Assembly (NCBI GenBank): GCA_963791945.1
Contig: CAWBUD010000002.1
Coordinates: forward strand, 2,418,001-2,482,000
Direction of reading: 5' to 3'
Source: PALSA-1003 sp963791945
GTDB taxonomy: Bacteria > Pseudomonadota > Gammaproteobacteria > Burkholderiales > Casimicrobiaceae
Length of the DNA: 64,000 nucleotides
The translations under genes were made by a program, and so were the position numbers. Under the pieces are notes generated by a model. That model made no database searches and was not told where the DNA came from. It saw only the letters and a program-made list of their open reading frames with translations. Positions 44,301-53,115 of the stretch are shown here, piece by piece (position 1 is the stretch's first letter; every line of letters starts with the position of its first letter).

Positions 44301-45191
44301 ATGTCCATCGCGCTCGTGCTTCTTCCGGACTTCCTGCTGATCCTCGTCGGCGCGCTCCTGGCGCGGTTGCGCGCGTTCGATGCGTCGTTCTGGGCAGGCA
44401 CGGAGCGCCTGGTGTACTTCGTTCTGTTCCCGTCGCTGCTCTTCCGCTCGCTCGCGACCGGCGCGACGGGTATCGGTGACGCGCTGCCGTTCGTCGCCAC
44501 GGCGCTCGTCTTCACGATCGCAGGCATAGCGCTCTCCTTCCTGGCGCGCTTTCTGTTCCGGCTGCCCGAGAGCGATTTTGCAGCCTGCTTCCAATGCGGA
44601 TTCCGCTTCAATACCTATCTCGCGCTCGCCGTCGCGGATCGCCTGCAGGGCGCGCGCGGACTCGCGTCGATCACGCTCCTCGTCGGTGTTCTCGTGCCGG
44701 TAGTCAACGTCGCTGCGGTCGGCATGCTGGCGCGCGACGGACGAGCGCGCGTGTTGCCCGCGCTCGCTCGCAATCCCTTGGTTATCGCGTGCGTCGGCGG
44801 ACTCGTCTGGGCAGCGTTTGCTTGGCCTCTGCCCGACATCGCGAACCGGGTGCTGGGGAGCCTGGGCGGCGCGTCGCTCGCGCTGGGGTTGCTGACGGTG
44901 GGCGCGGCGCTCAAGCTCGAGGGCGGACTGCCGCTGCCTGCCGTCGCCTACTGGACCGGATTGAAGCTCGTTGCGCTGCCGGCGTGCGCGCTGCTTGCGG
45001 GCCGCGCCTTGGGTTTGCCGGGACCGCTCCTGCAGATCGCACTGGTCATGGCCGCCGTTCCTGCGGCGCCGTCGGCTTACGTGCTCGCGACGCAGATGGG
45101 CGGACGCGGCCGTCCGGTGGCGCTCCTCGTGACGACAGGGACCCTCGTCGCGGCCGTGACGCTGCCGCTCTGGCTCGCGGCGATCGGTTAG
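44301..45191 (+). CDS. AEC family transporter (auxin efflux carrier-like)
   Basis: 296 residues, about ten hydrophobic segments in two homologous halves. FQCGFRFNTYLALAVADRLQ and VLVPVVNVAAVGML, then SLALGLLTVGAALKLEGGL, are typical of AEC/MdcF-like permeases. The substrate is unknown. Its stop overlaps the end of the convergent gene at 45188 by four bases. Confidence 0.87.
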   Translation: MSIALVLLPDFLLILVGALLARLRAFDASFWAGTERLVYFVLFPSLLFRSLATGATGIGDALPFVATALVFTIAGIALSFLARFLFRLPESDFAACFQCGFRFNTYLALAVADRLQGARGLASITLLVGVLVPVVNVAAVGMLARDGRARVLPALARNPLVIACVGGLVWAAFAWPLPDIANRVLGSLGGASLALGLLTVGAALKLEGGLPLPAVAYWTGLKLVALPACALLAGRALGLPGPLLQIALVMAAVPAAPSAYVLATQMGGRGRPVALLVTTGTLVAAVTLPLWLAAIG

Positions 45192-46999
45192 CGCCGATAG
45201 CGATTCAGGAAATCGACGACGATGCCCTTCTGGCTCTTTTCTATCGCTGCATCGAGCGTGCGATCGTTAGGATCGTACTGAGCGGCCTTGCGGAAAGCGT
45301 TGATGGCGTCCTGATGATAGCCCTGCGCCTGCATCGCATAGCCGAGACAACGCCAGGGCTCCGGATTCCAGAATTCCAGGTTCGACCACGCCTGACACAA
45401 TTCTGCGGCTCGCCGCCAGTTGCCTGCCTGCAGCATGCGCGGACCCTCGCCGCGTAGCAGCGCGAGCCGCGCCTGGCGTTCGGCGAAGAGCGCCGCGGTA
45501 TCGACGTCGTCGGCCGACAGGTTGCGCGCAGCGGCCTGCACCGCGGGCGCCGGGGAAGCCGCCGGCGGGGGAGTCGGGTCGATCGAAACGATCCTTCCCA
45601 CGTCTCCCTGAAACCCATACGAGAGCAGCGACGGCCGCGACGGCACCCACGACAGTAGCGCCGAGCGTGCCGTGGCGATCGACTGAGCCATCGGTTCGTG
45701 CCATGCCACGCCATAGAGCCACAACATCGCCGCAAGGCCGACCACGCCCGTGACCGTATTCAGCACGCCGGGCGGACTGTGCGTGACCAGGCAATCCTCG
45801 GCGAAATCCCAATCGGTCTCGCCATTCTGCGCAATGGTCTCGTAGGCCACTGCGATCAGTACGGGCGCGATCAACGGGAAGCCGCAGCCGATGCCGTGCC
45901 ACCACACGCGGGACGCCCGCCGCAACGCACGTTGCAGCTGGGCTCGCACGTCGCGCCGGGCATAGGCATCGCTGATCGAGAACTGCAGGTAAACCCCGAA
46001 CAGCCATTTCCCCGGGGTCTGCTGCAACGAGGCGATCAAGAGCGCTTCGACGGGGATCCAGGTGGCCGTAATCAGTATCGGGGCGACCAGCGGATGACCG
46101 ATCCAGAATGCGGCCCGGTCGCCAACGGCGCCAGCGCCGTGCAGCTCGGAGAGCAGCAACGCCAGCATGAGGCCCCAGATCGCATAATCGAACAATCGGG
46201 CAGCGAGACGGTTCCAGGGACGCGGCTCGCTGGTTCGCCCCGCCTTGGCGCGCTCGAGCTCCGCCATCCGAAGCTGGAATATCCAGCTCGCGTCCTCCTG
46301 CGGAGCATCGGTCCCGAGGAATACGCTCTTCTCGCGCCGCCAATTGAGAATGGCGATGTCCGTCTGCGGCACCAGGGCCGGCAGCGGGATCGCGCGCCGC
46401 CGCCGCGCATGGGCGAACCCGTGCACGATCCCGTAAATCAATGCCAGGACGAGCAGAGTGAGTGTCAGCCATACGAGGACCTGCTTGGCGACCAGCACCG
46501 CATCGGCCGGGGTGACGAACACGATCGCACCGGCGATGAATGCGACGAACAACGCGCAAAGGGCGAGCCGCCCCGCCAGCGAACGGCCGAAGGTTGCGAC
46601 CACGCTCTCGGTGAGGCCCGGGTGATGCAGGTTCTTCTCGGGGGACTCCGATTCCCCCGTGAGGACCCGCTCCTCGGCGACGTCTACCGCGTCGTCTCCG
46701 GCTTGAGTGGCCGTGCCGGCACCGGCCTCGGCCGCGACATTGGAAACGAAATGGGCGATGCGCTGCTCGGTGCTGGCCTCGGTCGTGACCGAAAGCTCGT
46801 TGTCGTAGCGCTGCCGGTGGTGGGGATCGCTCAGTATGCGGCTGGCATGATTGATGAAGCGCAACGCCTCTTCGACGTTGCCCTGGCCGTCCCGCGTCTT
46901 TGCGTAATACTTGCGGATCAGGCGGCGCAACGCGGCGCGCACCTCCTCGTCCGAGGCGGCCTGCGGGATTCCGAGAGCTTCGTACAGCGTCGCTTTCAT
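45188..46999 (-). CDS. Membrane protein with degenerate J-like domain, RDD domain and TPR-like tail
   Basis: 603 residues. The first 70 resemble a DnaJ J-domain (LYEALGIPQAASDEEVRAAL; RFINHASRILSDPHHRQRYD), but the HPD tripeptide is absent: helix II runs into YYAKTRDGQGN. Two membrane segments follow (about 125-190), then an RDD domain (about 235-400; NRLAARLFDYAIWGLMLALL, QQTPGKWLFGVYLQF), then a C-terminal TPR-like part (GNWRRAAELCQAWSNLEFWN, GYHQDAINAFRKAAQYDPND). Without HPD it should not stimulate DnaK ATPase. Function unknown. Confidence 0.75.
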   Translation of the reverse strand: MKATLYEALGIPQAASDEEVRAALRRLIRKYYAKTRDGQGNVEEALRFINHASRILSDPHHRQRYDNELSVTTEASTEQRIAHFVSNVAAEAGAGTATQAGDDAVDVAEERVLTGESESPEKNLHHPGLTESVVATFGRSLAGRLALCALFVAFIAGAIVFVTPADAVLVAKQVLVWLTLTLLVLALIYGIVHGFAHARRRRAIPLPALVPQTDIAILNWRREKSVFLGTDAPQEDASWIFQLRMAELERAKAGRTSEPRPWNRLAARLFDYAIWGLMLALLLSELHGAGAVGDRAAFWIGHPLVAPILITATWIPVEALLIASLQQTPGKWLFGVYLQFSISDAYARRDVRAQLQRALRRASRVWWHGIGCGFPLIAPVLIAVAYETIAQNGETDWDFAEDCLVTHSPPGVLNTVTGVVGLAAMLWLYGVAWHEPMAQSIATARSALLSWVPSRPSLLSYGFQGDVGRIVSIDPTPPPAASPAPAVQAAARNLSADDVDTAALFAERQARLALLRGEGPRMLQAGNWRRAAELCQAWSNLEFWNPEPWRCLGYAMQAQGYHQDAINAFRKAAQYDPNDRTLDAAIEKSQKGIVVDFLNRYRR

Positions 47000-47166
47000 G
47001 GCCGCGCTCGCGGGCAGAATGCACCGGATTCTGGACGTTGGAATATTCGGTTAATTGCCCCGGCAATGCAAGTTACGCGCCCGATCTCTGCTCGGCCAGG
47101 CAAATCCCGCGTGCGACACTGGCGCTGCGCGGCACACGCTGCCGCTGCGCGTCACTGGAGGCACCG

Positions 47167-47195
47167 AAAAAAGGCGGCTCGAAGGCCGCCTTTTT
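47167..47195 (-). terminator. Terminator after rplS
   Basis: GGCGGC / GCCGCC stem with a six-base loop, flanked by A6 and T5, so it works in both directions. On the minus strand it follows the rplS stop by about 20 bases and ends the rpsP-rimM-trmD-rplS transcript. Confidence 0.88.
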
Positions 47196-47214
47196 CGCAA
47201 AGCTTTGATGACCG

Positions 47215-47589
47215 CTACTCTTGGCGCTCCTCGCGCTGCGCGAGCTTCTCGCGGATACGCGCCGACTTGCCGGAGCGGCCGCGCAGGTAGTAGAGCTTGG
47301 CGCGGCGCACGTCGCCCTTGCGTCTGACCTCGATCGACGCGATCAGCGGCGAATAGGTCTGGAACGTCCGCTCGACGCCTTCGCCGCTGGAGATCTTGCG
47401 CACGACGAACGACGAGTTCAGTCCCCGATTGCGCTTGGCGATCACCACGCCTTCGTAGGCCTGGACGCGCTTGCGCTCGCCCTCCACGACGTTGACGTTG
47501 ACGATCACCGTGTCGCCGGGAGAGAACTCCGGCAGCGTTTTGCCCAGACGGGCCATCTCTTCCTTTTCCAGTGTATCGATGATGCTCAT
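47215..47589 (-). CDS. rplS: 50S ribosomal protein bL19
   Basis: 124 residues. MSIIDTLEKEEMARLGKTLP at the start; FSPGDTVIVNVNVVEGERKR and the C-terminal RRAKLYYLRGRSGKSARIRE are characteristic. Sits at the 30S-50S interface. Last gene of rpsP-rimM-trmD-rplS and followed by a strong terminator. Confidence 0.97.
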   Translation of the reverse strand: MSIIDTLEKEEMARLGKTLPEFSPGDTVIVNVNVVEGERKRVQAYEGVVIAKRNRGLNSSFVVRKISSGEGVERTFQTYSPLIASIEVRRKGDVRRAKLYYLRGRSGKSARIREKLAQREERQE

Positions 47590-47682
47590 CGGTTTTCCTT
47601 TCGATCGGTTCGGCCCGTGGCCTGATAGCGCGTAGAGCAGCGAGAAGTCGCTGGTGCGCGCGTTTATTGTCGACTCGCCTTG

Positions 47683-48453
47683 CTACTGTCCGGGCGTGGC
47701 TTCCTTCCTTTCCCGCTTGAACTCCTCGAGGAGCTTCGCCTCCTCGCCGCTCATCCCGCGCGCGGCGAGGAGATCCGGTCGCCGCAGCCAGGTCCGTCCC
47801 AGCGCCTGCTTGCGGCGCCACCGGGCGATCCTCGCATGGTCGCCCGAGAGCAACACCGCCGGCACCGGAAGTCCCTCATAGATTTCCGGCCGCGTGTAGT
47901 GCGGACAGTCGAGCAAGCCGTCGACGAACGATTCCTCGACGCTCGATTGCGCGTCGTTCAGGGCTCCCGGCAGCTGCCTCACGAGCGCTTCGATCAGCAG
48001 CAGCGCGGGCAACTCGCCGCCCGACACCACAAAATCGCCCACCGCCAGCTCCAGGTCGACGGAGCGCTCGATCACCCGCTCGTCGATGCCCTCGTAACGC
48101 CCCGCGAGCAGTACCAACCCGTCTTCCGCCGCCAGGGCGGCCACCCGCTCGTGTCGCAGAGGCTCGCCTTGCGGCGACAGGTAGACGACCTTCGACCCGG
48201 TCGCACTGTTACGCCGCAGCCTTTCGCGCGCCACCGCAATGGCCTGCTCGACCGGAGCGGCCAGCATCACCATGCCCGGTCCGCCGCCATACGGCCGGTC
48301 ATCGACGGTGCGGTGGCGGTCGGTGGCGAAATCGCGCGGATCGACCGTACCCAGCGCCCACAATCCCCGCTCTCGCGCCCGCCCGGTGATGCCGTATCGC
48401 GCAACGGTTTCCACCAACTCGGTAAACAGCGTGACGACCTCGATCCGCATCAC
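47683..48453 (-). CDS. trmD: tRNA (guanine37-N1)-methyltransferase
   Basis: 256 residues. Adds m1G37 to tRNAs with G36, preventing frameshifts. The SPOUT trefoil knot is visible as LLAGRYEGIDERVIERSVDL and FVVSGGELPALLLIEALVRQ; also DDRPYGGGPGMVML near residue 50 and RKQALGRTWLRRPDLL near the end. Second to last in its operon. Confidence 0.97.
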   Translation of the reverse strand: MMRIEVVTLFTELVETVARYGITGRARERGLWALGTVDPRDFATDRHRTVDDRPYGGGPGMVMLAAPVEQAIAVARERLRRNSATGSKVVYLSPQGEPLRHERVAALAAEDGLVLLAGRYEGIDERVIERSVDLELAVGDFVVSGGELPALLLIEALVRQLPGALNDAQSSVEESFVDGLLDCPHYTRPEIYEGLPVPAVLLSGDHARIARWRRKQALGRTWLRRPDLLAARGMSGEEAKLLEEFKRERKEATPGQ

Positions 48454-48482
48454 TTACCTGCTTCCGCCACTCCCGGCCGGCG

Positions 48483-48977
48483 TCAGTATTCCAACGGCCA
48501 GTCGACCAGCACGCGCGCCGCGGCGAGGTCGATGGCATCGACGTACGCCGGCACCAGCGGTATCAAGCGCTCGCCCGCCCCCGTTTCCGCTGGCGTAACG
48601 CGCAACACGGCATGCGCGCCGGTCTCGATGTGCCCCGCGACGCGTCCCAGCGTCGCGCCCTGCCGATTGACCACGGTCAGGCCGACCAGATCCGCAAGAT
48701 ACACTTCGCCGGCGCCGGGCGCGGGAAGCGTTGCGCGCGGGACGGCGACCTGTGCGCCCCGCCATGGCAGGGCCTCCTCGCGCGTCTGCAATCCCTCCAG
48801 CCGCGCCACGATTCCGTCCCCATGCCGCCGACTCTCCAGAACCGCGAAATCGCGCCATGCGGCTTCTTTTCCGAGCCACCAGGCTTGGTAGGAGAGCAGG
48901 CCCGCGGGAGACGCAGTGAATGTCCGAACCTTGAGCCAGCCTTGCACTCCGTACGCGGCAATCACTTGGCCCATCAC
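48483..48977 (-). CDS. rimM: Ribosome maturation factor RimM
   Basis: 164 residues. The N-terminal IAAYGVQGWLKVRTFTASP and the PRC-barrel part EVYLADLVGLTVVNRQGATL identify it. Assists 30S head assembly around S19. It lies between rpsP and trmD as expected. The start ATG at 48977 gives the normal length. Confidence 0.95.
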   Translation of the reverse strand: MMGQVIAAYGVQGWLKVRTFTASPAGLLSYQAWWLGKEAAWRDFAVLESRRHGDGIVARLEGLQTREEALPWRGAQVAVPRATLPAPGAGEVYLADLVGLTVVNRQGATLGRVAGHIETGAHAVLRVTPAETGAGERLIPLVPAYVDAIDLAAARVLVDWPLEY

Positions 48978-49029
48978 GACAAGCGGGTTGCCCGCGCCTC
49001 CGGCCGCGAGGTGCGTTGGCTTCGAGGCC

Positions 49030-49317
49030 TTATGCAGCGTTCGCCTGCGTCGCGTCCGGCTGCGGCTTGCTTACGCCGGACGATGCTCGCTTGACCAATC
49101 CGGCCACGGTGTCGGAAAGCTTGGCGCCCTGGTGCCGCCAGTGTTCGACGCGATCGAGGGCGACCCGCAACCCCTCTTCCCCGGCGCCGGCGATCGGGTT
49201 GTAGAAGCCCACGCGTTCGATGAACCGTCCGTCGCGGCGGTTGCGCGAATCGGCCACCACGATATGAAAGAACGGACGCTTCTTCGCGCCGCCGCGTGCA
49301 AGTCGGATGACCACCAT
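49030..49317 (-). CDS. rpsP: 30S ribosomal protein bS16
   Basis: 95 residues. MVVIRLARGGAKKRPFFHIV and ADSRNRRDGRFIERVGFYNP are universal S16 blocks. The C-terminal ~12 residues are a family-variable tail. First gene of the S16-RimM-TrmD-L19 operon, with a clear promoter upstream. Confidence 0.97.
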   Translation of the reverse strand: MVVIRLARGGAKKRPFFHIVVADSRNRRDGRFIERVGFYNPIAGAGEEGLRVALDRVEHWRHQGAKLSDTVAGLVKRASSGVSKPQPDATQANAA

Positions 49318-49358
49318 AGTTTCCCCGCGGCTTCCCGCTGATCAGAAAAAAGACGTTG

Positions 49359-49388
49359 ATTATATGGTGAAAACGCAGACTGTGGCAA
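49359..49388 (-). promoter_or_regulatory. Promoter of rpsP-rimM-trmD-rplS
   Basis: On the minus strand: -35 TTGCCA (49388 down to 49383), 18-base spacer, perfect -10 TATAAT (49364 down to 49359). The start near 49352 gives a leader of about 35 bases. Confidence 0.7.
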
Positions 49389-49407
49389 GACTTGGACGCC
49401 ATGCCTG

Positions 49408-50757
49408 CTAGCGCAATCCCGGGAAGGTGCCGCGCAGCCCCCGCAGCATCTTCTGCATCCCGCCCTTGGCCACGATTTTCATCATCTTCTGCGCCTGCTC
49501 GAACTGGTTGAGCAGGCGGTTGACCTCCTGTACGGAGACGCCGGCGCCCCGGGCGACCCGTCGCTTGCGGGAAGCCTTGAGGAGCTCCGGACGCGCGCGC
49601 TCCGCGGGCGTCATCGAGCTGATGATCGCTTCGAGCCGCCCGATGGCGCGCTCGTCGACCTGGCTCGTCTGCGCGGCGCGGGCAAGCTCCCCCGGCAGCT
49701 TGTCGAGCAATCCCTGCATTCCGCCCATCTTCCGCATCTGCCCGATCTGATCGCGAAAATCGTCGAGGTCGAAGCCCTTGCCGGACTTCACCTTCCTCGC
49801 GAACACCTTCGCCTGCTCGACGTCGACCTGCTTGTGCGCTTCCTCGATCAGCGTCAGCACGTCGCCCATGCCCAGAATGCGCGAAGCCATTCGCTCCGGA
49901 TGGAAGACTTCGAGTCCGTCGAGCTTCTCGGCGACGCCGACGAACTTGATCGGCGCGCCGGTGACCTGTCGCACGGACAGCGCTGCCCCGCCGCGCGCAT
50001 CCCCGTCGAGCTTGGTCAGCACGACACCGGTCAACGGCAGCGCGTCGGCGAATGCACGCGCGGTGTTCACCGCGTCCTGACCCTGCATTGCATCGACGAC
50101 GAACAGCGTTTCCACTGGACTCACGGCGCGATGCAGATCCGCGATCTCGCGCATCATCGGTTCGTCGATCGCGAGCCTGCCCGCGGTGTCGAGGATCAGC
50201 ACGTCGTGATAATGCTTGCGCGCCCAGTCGAGCGCGGCGCGAGCGATCGCGACGGGTTCGTCATTGCGCGCGGCGGCGAAGCAGTCGATGCCAAGCTGTT
50301 TGGCGAGCGATTCGAGCTGGTCCATCGCCGCGGGACGGTAGACGTCGCAGCTCGCCAGCAACACCTTCTTGCGTGCATCGTCGCGCAGCCGACGCGCGAT
50401 CTTCGCCGCGGTCGTCGTCTTTCCGGAGCCCTGGAGCCCGGCCAGCAGGATCACCGCCGGCGGCGCGGTGGCGAGGTCGAGCGGGACGGCCGCACCACCC
50501 ATCAGCGCGGAGAGTTCCCTGTGGACGACACCGACGAGCGCCTGACCCGGCGAAAGCGAGCTCAGCACGTCCTGGCCGACGGCCTTCTCGCGCACCGCGG
50601 TGATGAACTGCTTGACGACCGGGAGAGCGACGTCGGCTTCCAGCAATGCGAGCCGCACTTCCCGCAGCGCGTCCTGGATGTTGTTCTCGGTGAGGCGCGC
50701 TTCGCCGCGCAGCGCCTTCATCACGCGGCCGAGCCGTTCCGTCAGATTGTCGAGCAT
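49408..50757 (-). CDS. ffh: Signal recognition particle protein
   Basis: 449 residues. N and G domains: P-loop GLQGSGKTTTAAKIARRL near residue 105, DTAGRLAIDEPMMREIADLH (G3), TKLDGDARGGAALSV (G4). M domain: methionine-rich QIGQMRKMGGMQGLLDKLPG and MTPAERARPELL, ending QKMMKIVAKGGMQKMLRGLR, which binds 4.5S RNA and signal sequences. Divergent from the CcsA-like gene. Confidence 0.97.
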   Translation of the reverse strand: MLDNLTERLGRVMKALRGEARLTENNIQDALREVRLALLEADVALPVVKQFITAVREKAVGQDVLSSLSPGQALVGVVHRELSALMGGAAVPLDLATAPPAVILLAGLQGSGKTTTAAKIARRLRDDARKKVLLASCDVYRPAAMDQLESLAKQLGIDCFAAARNDEPVAIARAALDWARKHYHDVLILDTAGRLAIDEPMMREIADLHRAVSPVETLFVVDAMQGQDAVNTARAFADALPLTGVVLTKLDGDARGGAALSVRQVTGAPIKFVGVAEKLDGLEVFHPERMASRILGMGDVLTLIEEAHKQVDVEQAKVFARKVKSGKGFDLDDFRDQIGQMRKMGGMQGLLDKLPGELARAAQTSQVDERAIGRLEAIISSMTPAERARPELLKASRKRRVARGAGVSVQEVNRLLNQFEQAQKMMKIVAKGGMQKMLRGLRGTFPGLR

Positions 50758-50832
50758 CGGGGGCGATCCTGGTGGCGCGAGCGAGTTCGCGTGCGCCGTT
50801 GGTGTAAACTCGATCGAGCAAGAATCAGGACG

Positions 50833-51645
50833 ATGATTTTACTCTACCTGCTGGTCCCGGCCGCGTACCTCACGGCGGCGTTCCTCGAATGGGGCCGGCT
50901 CGCACCCGGCGGCGTTGCACCCTCCGAGCGCTCGGCGGTGACCGCGCGCTGGCTCGCCGCGCTCGCGCTCGCGGGACACGCGGTGCTGGTCGACGGTGCC
51001 GTCGTCAAGCCCGCCGGTTTCGATGTGAGCTTTGCCAACGCGTTGTCGGCGGTCGCCGGGCTCACGGCGCTGTTCGCGTGGGTCGGCACGCTCGCGCGGG
51101 CAATGCCCGGAATATTGGCGGTGGCGCTGCCCGTTGCGGCGATCGGCGCGCCTCTGCCGGCGTTGTTCCCCAACCCGCACGAAGTAAGCTTCCCCGACGA
51201 ACCTTTCGCGCTGCTGCACATCGCCGTCGCGCTCACTGCGTATTCGCTGCTGATCATCGCTGCGCTCCAGGCGCTGGTGCTGCTCGGCCTGGAGCGACGA
51301 TTGCACCGCGGCTTGCCGGAGCCGGCGGGACAGGGCCTGCCGCCGCTGCTGACGCTCGAGCGGCTGTTGTTCCGCCTGGTCGACGTCGGCTTCGTGCTCT
51401 TGACACTGACGCTGGTGAGCGGCTCGCTGTTCTCGGAAGAGCTCTTCGGCAAGCCGCTGCGCTTCACCCACAAGGTGGTCTTTTCGGTGCTCGCATGGCT
51501 GGTGTTCGGCGCGCTGATCTTCGGACGCCATCGCTACGGCTGGCGCGGCAGGACGGCGCTCGGCTGGGTGCTGGCCGGGAGCGGGCTGCTGTTCCTCGCT
51601 TATGTGGGCAGCAAATTCGTGCTCGAGGTGCTTCTCGGCCGCTGA
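50833..51645 (+). CDS. CcsA-like inner membrane protein (YpjD/HemX type)
   Basis: 270 residues, eight or so hydrophobic segments. Conserved block DEPFALLHIAVALTAYSLLI with a histidine, and FGKPLRFTHKVVFSVLAWLV with a second histidine, typical of the cytochrome c assembly/HemX-related group found next to ffh. The heme-binding WWD motif of true CcsA is not seen, so a direct role in cytochrome c assembly is uncertain. Start ATG at 50833; the frame open upstream is the shadow of ffh. Confidence 0.85.
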   Translation: MILLYLLVPAAYLTAAFLEWGRLAPGGVAPSERSAVTARWLAALALAGHAVLVDGAVVKPAGFDVSFANALSAVAGLTALFAWVGTLARAMPGILAVALPVAAIGAPLPALFPNPHEVSFPDEPFALLHIAVALTAYSLLIIAALQALVLLGLERRLHRGLPEPAGQGLPPLLTLERLLFRLVDVGFVLLTLTLVSGSLFSEELFGKPLRFTHKVVFSVLAWLVFGALIFGRHRYGWRGRTALGWVLAGSGLLFLAYVGSKFVLEVLLGR

Positions 51646-51660
51646 TTTCCGCGGCCTTCC

Positions 51661-51689
51661 TTGACAGGCACGGCCCGCCGCCAAATACT
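51661..51689 (+). promoter_or_regulatory. Promoter of the CNNM/CorC gene
   Basis: Perfect -35 TTGACA (51661-51666), 17-base spacer, -10 AATACT (51684-51689). The start near 51696 leaves about 23 bases before the TTG start codon. Confidence 0.65.
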
Positions 51690-51718
51690 CATTCGGTGAC
51701 GGTCCGCCTCTCCCCGGC

Positions 51719-53035
51719 TTGGACGACATTCCCCTAAGCAGCTTGTTCGCGGCGCTCGTAGCGACGCTGCTGGCATCCGCGTTCTTCTCGATCGCCGAAA
51801 CGGCGATGATGGCGGTCAATCGATACCGCCTGCGGCATCGCGCGCAGAAGGGAGCGCGCGGCGCGAAGCTCGTGCTGTCGCTCCTTGCCCAGACCGATAA
51901 GCTGCTCGGCGTGATCCTGCTCGGGAACACTCTGGTTGCTGCGGGTGCCGCGACTATGACGGCGGTGATCACCAAGCGGCTCTTTGGCGAAGGCCAGCTT
52001 GCGCTCGCGCTGGGCACGATCGCGATCTCGTTCGCATTGCTGGTGTTCTCCGAAATCACGCCCAAGGTCATCGGTGCTGCGCATGCCGATCGCCTCGCTC
52101 CGATCGTGAGCTACGCGCTCGCGCCGATGCTCAAGGCGGCCACGCCGGTGGTGTGGTTCGTCAATCTCTTCGTCCAAGCGCTGCTCAAGCTGCTCACCAT
52201 CCATCCGGCCGACACCGCGCACTCGCCGCTTACGCAGGAAGAGCTGCGCTCCCTCGTGCTCGAGGGCCAGTACCTGCGCGGCAAGCACCGGGCGATGCTC
52301 GCGAACCTGCTCGATCTCGATTCGGTGCAGGTCGACGATGTGATGACGCCGCGAAGCCTGATCGAGGCGATCGACCTTACCGCCAAGCCGGCGCAGCTCG
52401 CCGAGCAGCTCGTCAACAGCTATCACACGAGGCTCCTCGCCTACGAGGAAGAGCTCGACAACGTGGTCGGTGTCATTCACGTAAAACAGGTTCTTCGGCT
52501 CAAGCAGGCCGATGAGCTGGACGCGGCGCAGCTCAGGACCATCCTTCGCGCAGCCTATTTCATTCCGGCCGGAACGCCGCTGCTCGCGCAGTTGCAGCAG
52601 TTCCAGGCGACGCAGCAACGTCTGGGCCTCGTCGTCGACGAATACGGCGAGCTGCTCGGACTGGTGACGCTCGAGGACATTCTCGAGGAGATCGTCGGCG
52701 AGTTCACGACCCAGACGCCGGGCGGTGCCGAGAGCTTCCAGCGCGATCCGGACGGAAGCATCGTGGTCGACGGGATGGCGAGCTTGCGCATGCTCAATCG
52801 CAAGCTCGGCACCGATTTTCCGCTCGACGGCCCGAAGACGCTCAGCGGGCTGATCGTCGAGCAACTGGGTGAAATTCCGGCTGCCGGCGCGACTGTGCAG
52901 CTTGTCGGTCAGACAATCGAAATCCTGCAGGTCCAGGACCGCGCGGTGAAGGTGGTAAAACTCCTGCCGCCAGTCGGCCGGAGCGCCTCTCCAGCTTTAC
53001 AAACCAGCGGCGAGCAGGCATCATCGATAAGTTAA
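51719..53035 (+). CDS. CNNM/CorC-type transporter with DUF21 and CBS domains
   Basis: 438 residues from TTG at 51719 (DDIPLSSLFAAL), chosen because this matches the usual family N-terminus and no ATG lies near. DUF21 membrane domain (about 1-185; FFSIAETAMMAVNRYRLRHR, VILLGNTLVAAGAATMTAVI), paired CBS domains (about 205-330; VDDVMTPRSLIEAID, LGLVVDEYGELLGLVTLEDI) and the C-terminal CorC_HlyC domain. Probably linked to magnesium/cobalt efflux. A consensus-like promoter is just upstream. Confidence 0.9.
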   Translation: MDDIPLSSLFAALVATLLASAFFSIAETAMMAVNRYRLRHRAQKGARGAKLVLSLLAQTDKLLGVILLGNTLVAAGAATMTAVITKRLFGEGQLALALGTIAISFALLVFSEITPKVIGAAHADRLAPIVSYALAPMLKAATPVVWFVNLFVQALLKLLTIHPADTAHSPLTQEELRSLVLEGQYLRGKHRAMLANLLDLDSVQVDDVMTPRSLIEAIDLTAKPAQLAEQLVNSYHTRLLAYEEELDNVVGVIHVKQVLRLKQADELDAAQLRTILRAAYFIPAGTPLLAQLQQFQATQQRLGLVVDEYGELLGLVTLEDILEEIVGEFTTQTPGGAESFQRDPDGSIVVDGMASLRMLNRKLGTDFPLDGPKTLSGLIVEQLGEIPAAGATVQLVGQTIEILQVQDRAVKVVKLLPPVGRSASPALQTSGEQASSIS

Positions 53036-53115
53036 GTTTTATGCGTCTGGAATAGGGGGGCGCCAGCGTCGCATTTCGCGACCGAGGCGAAGCCTTCGGA
53101 ACACTCGAACGGAAT

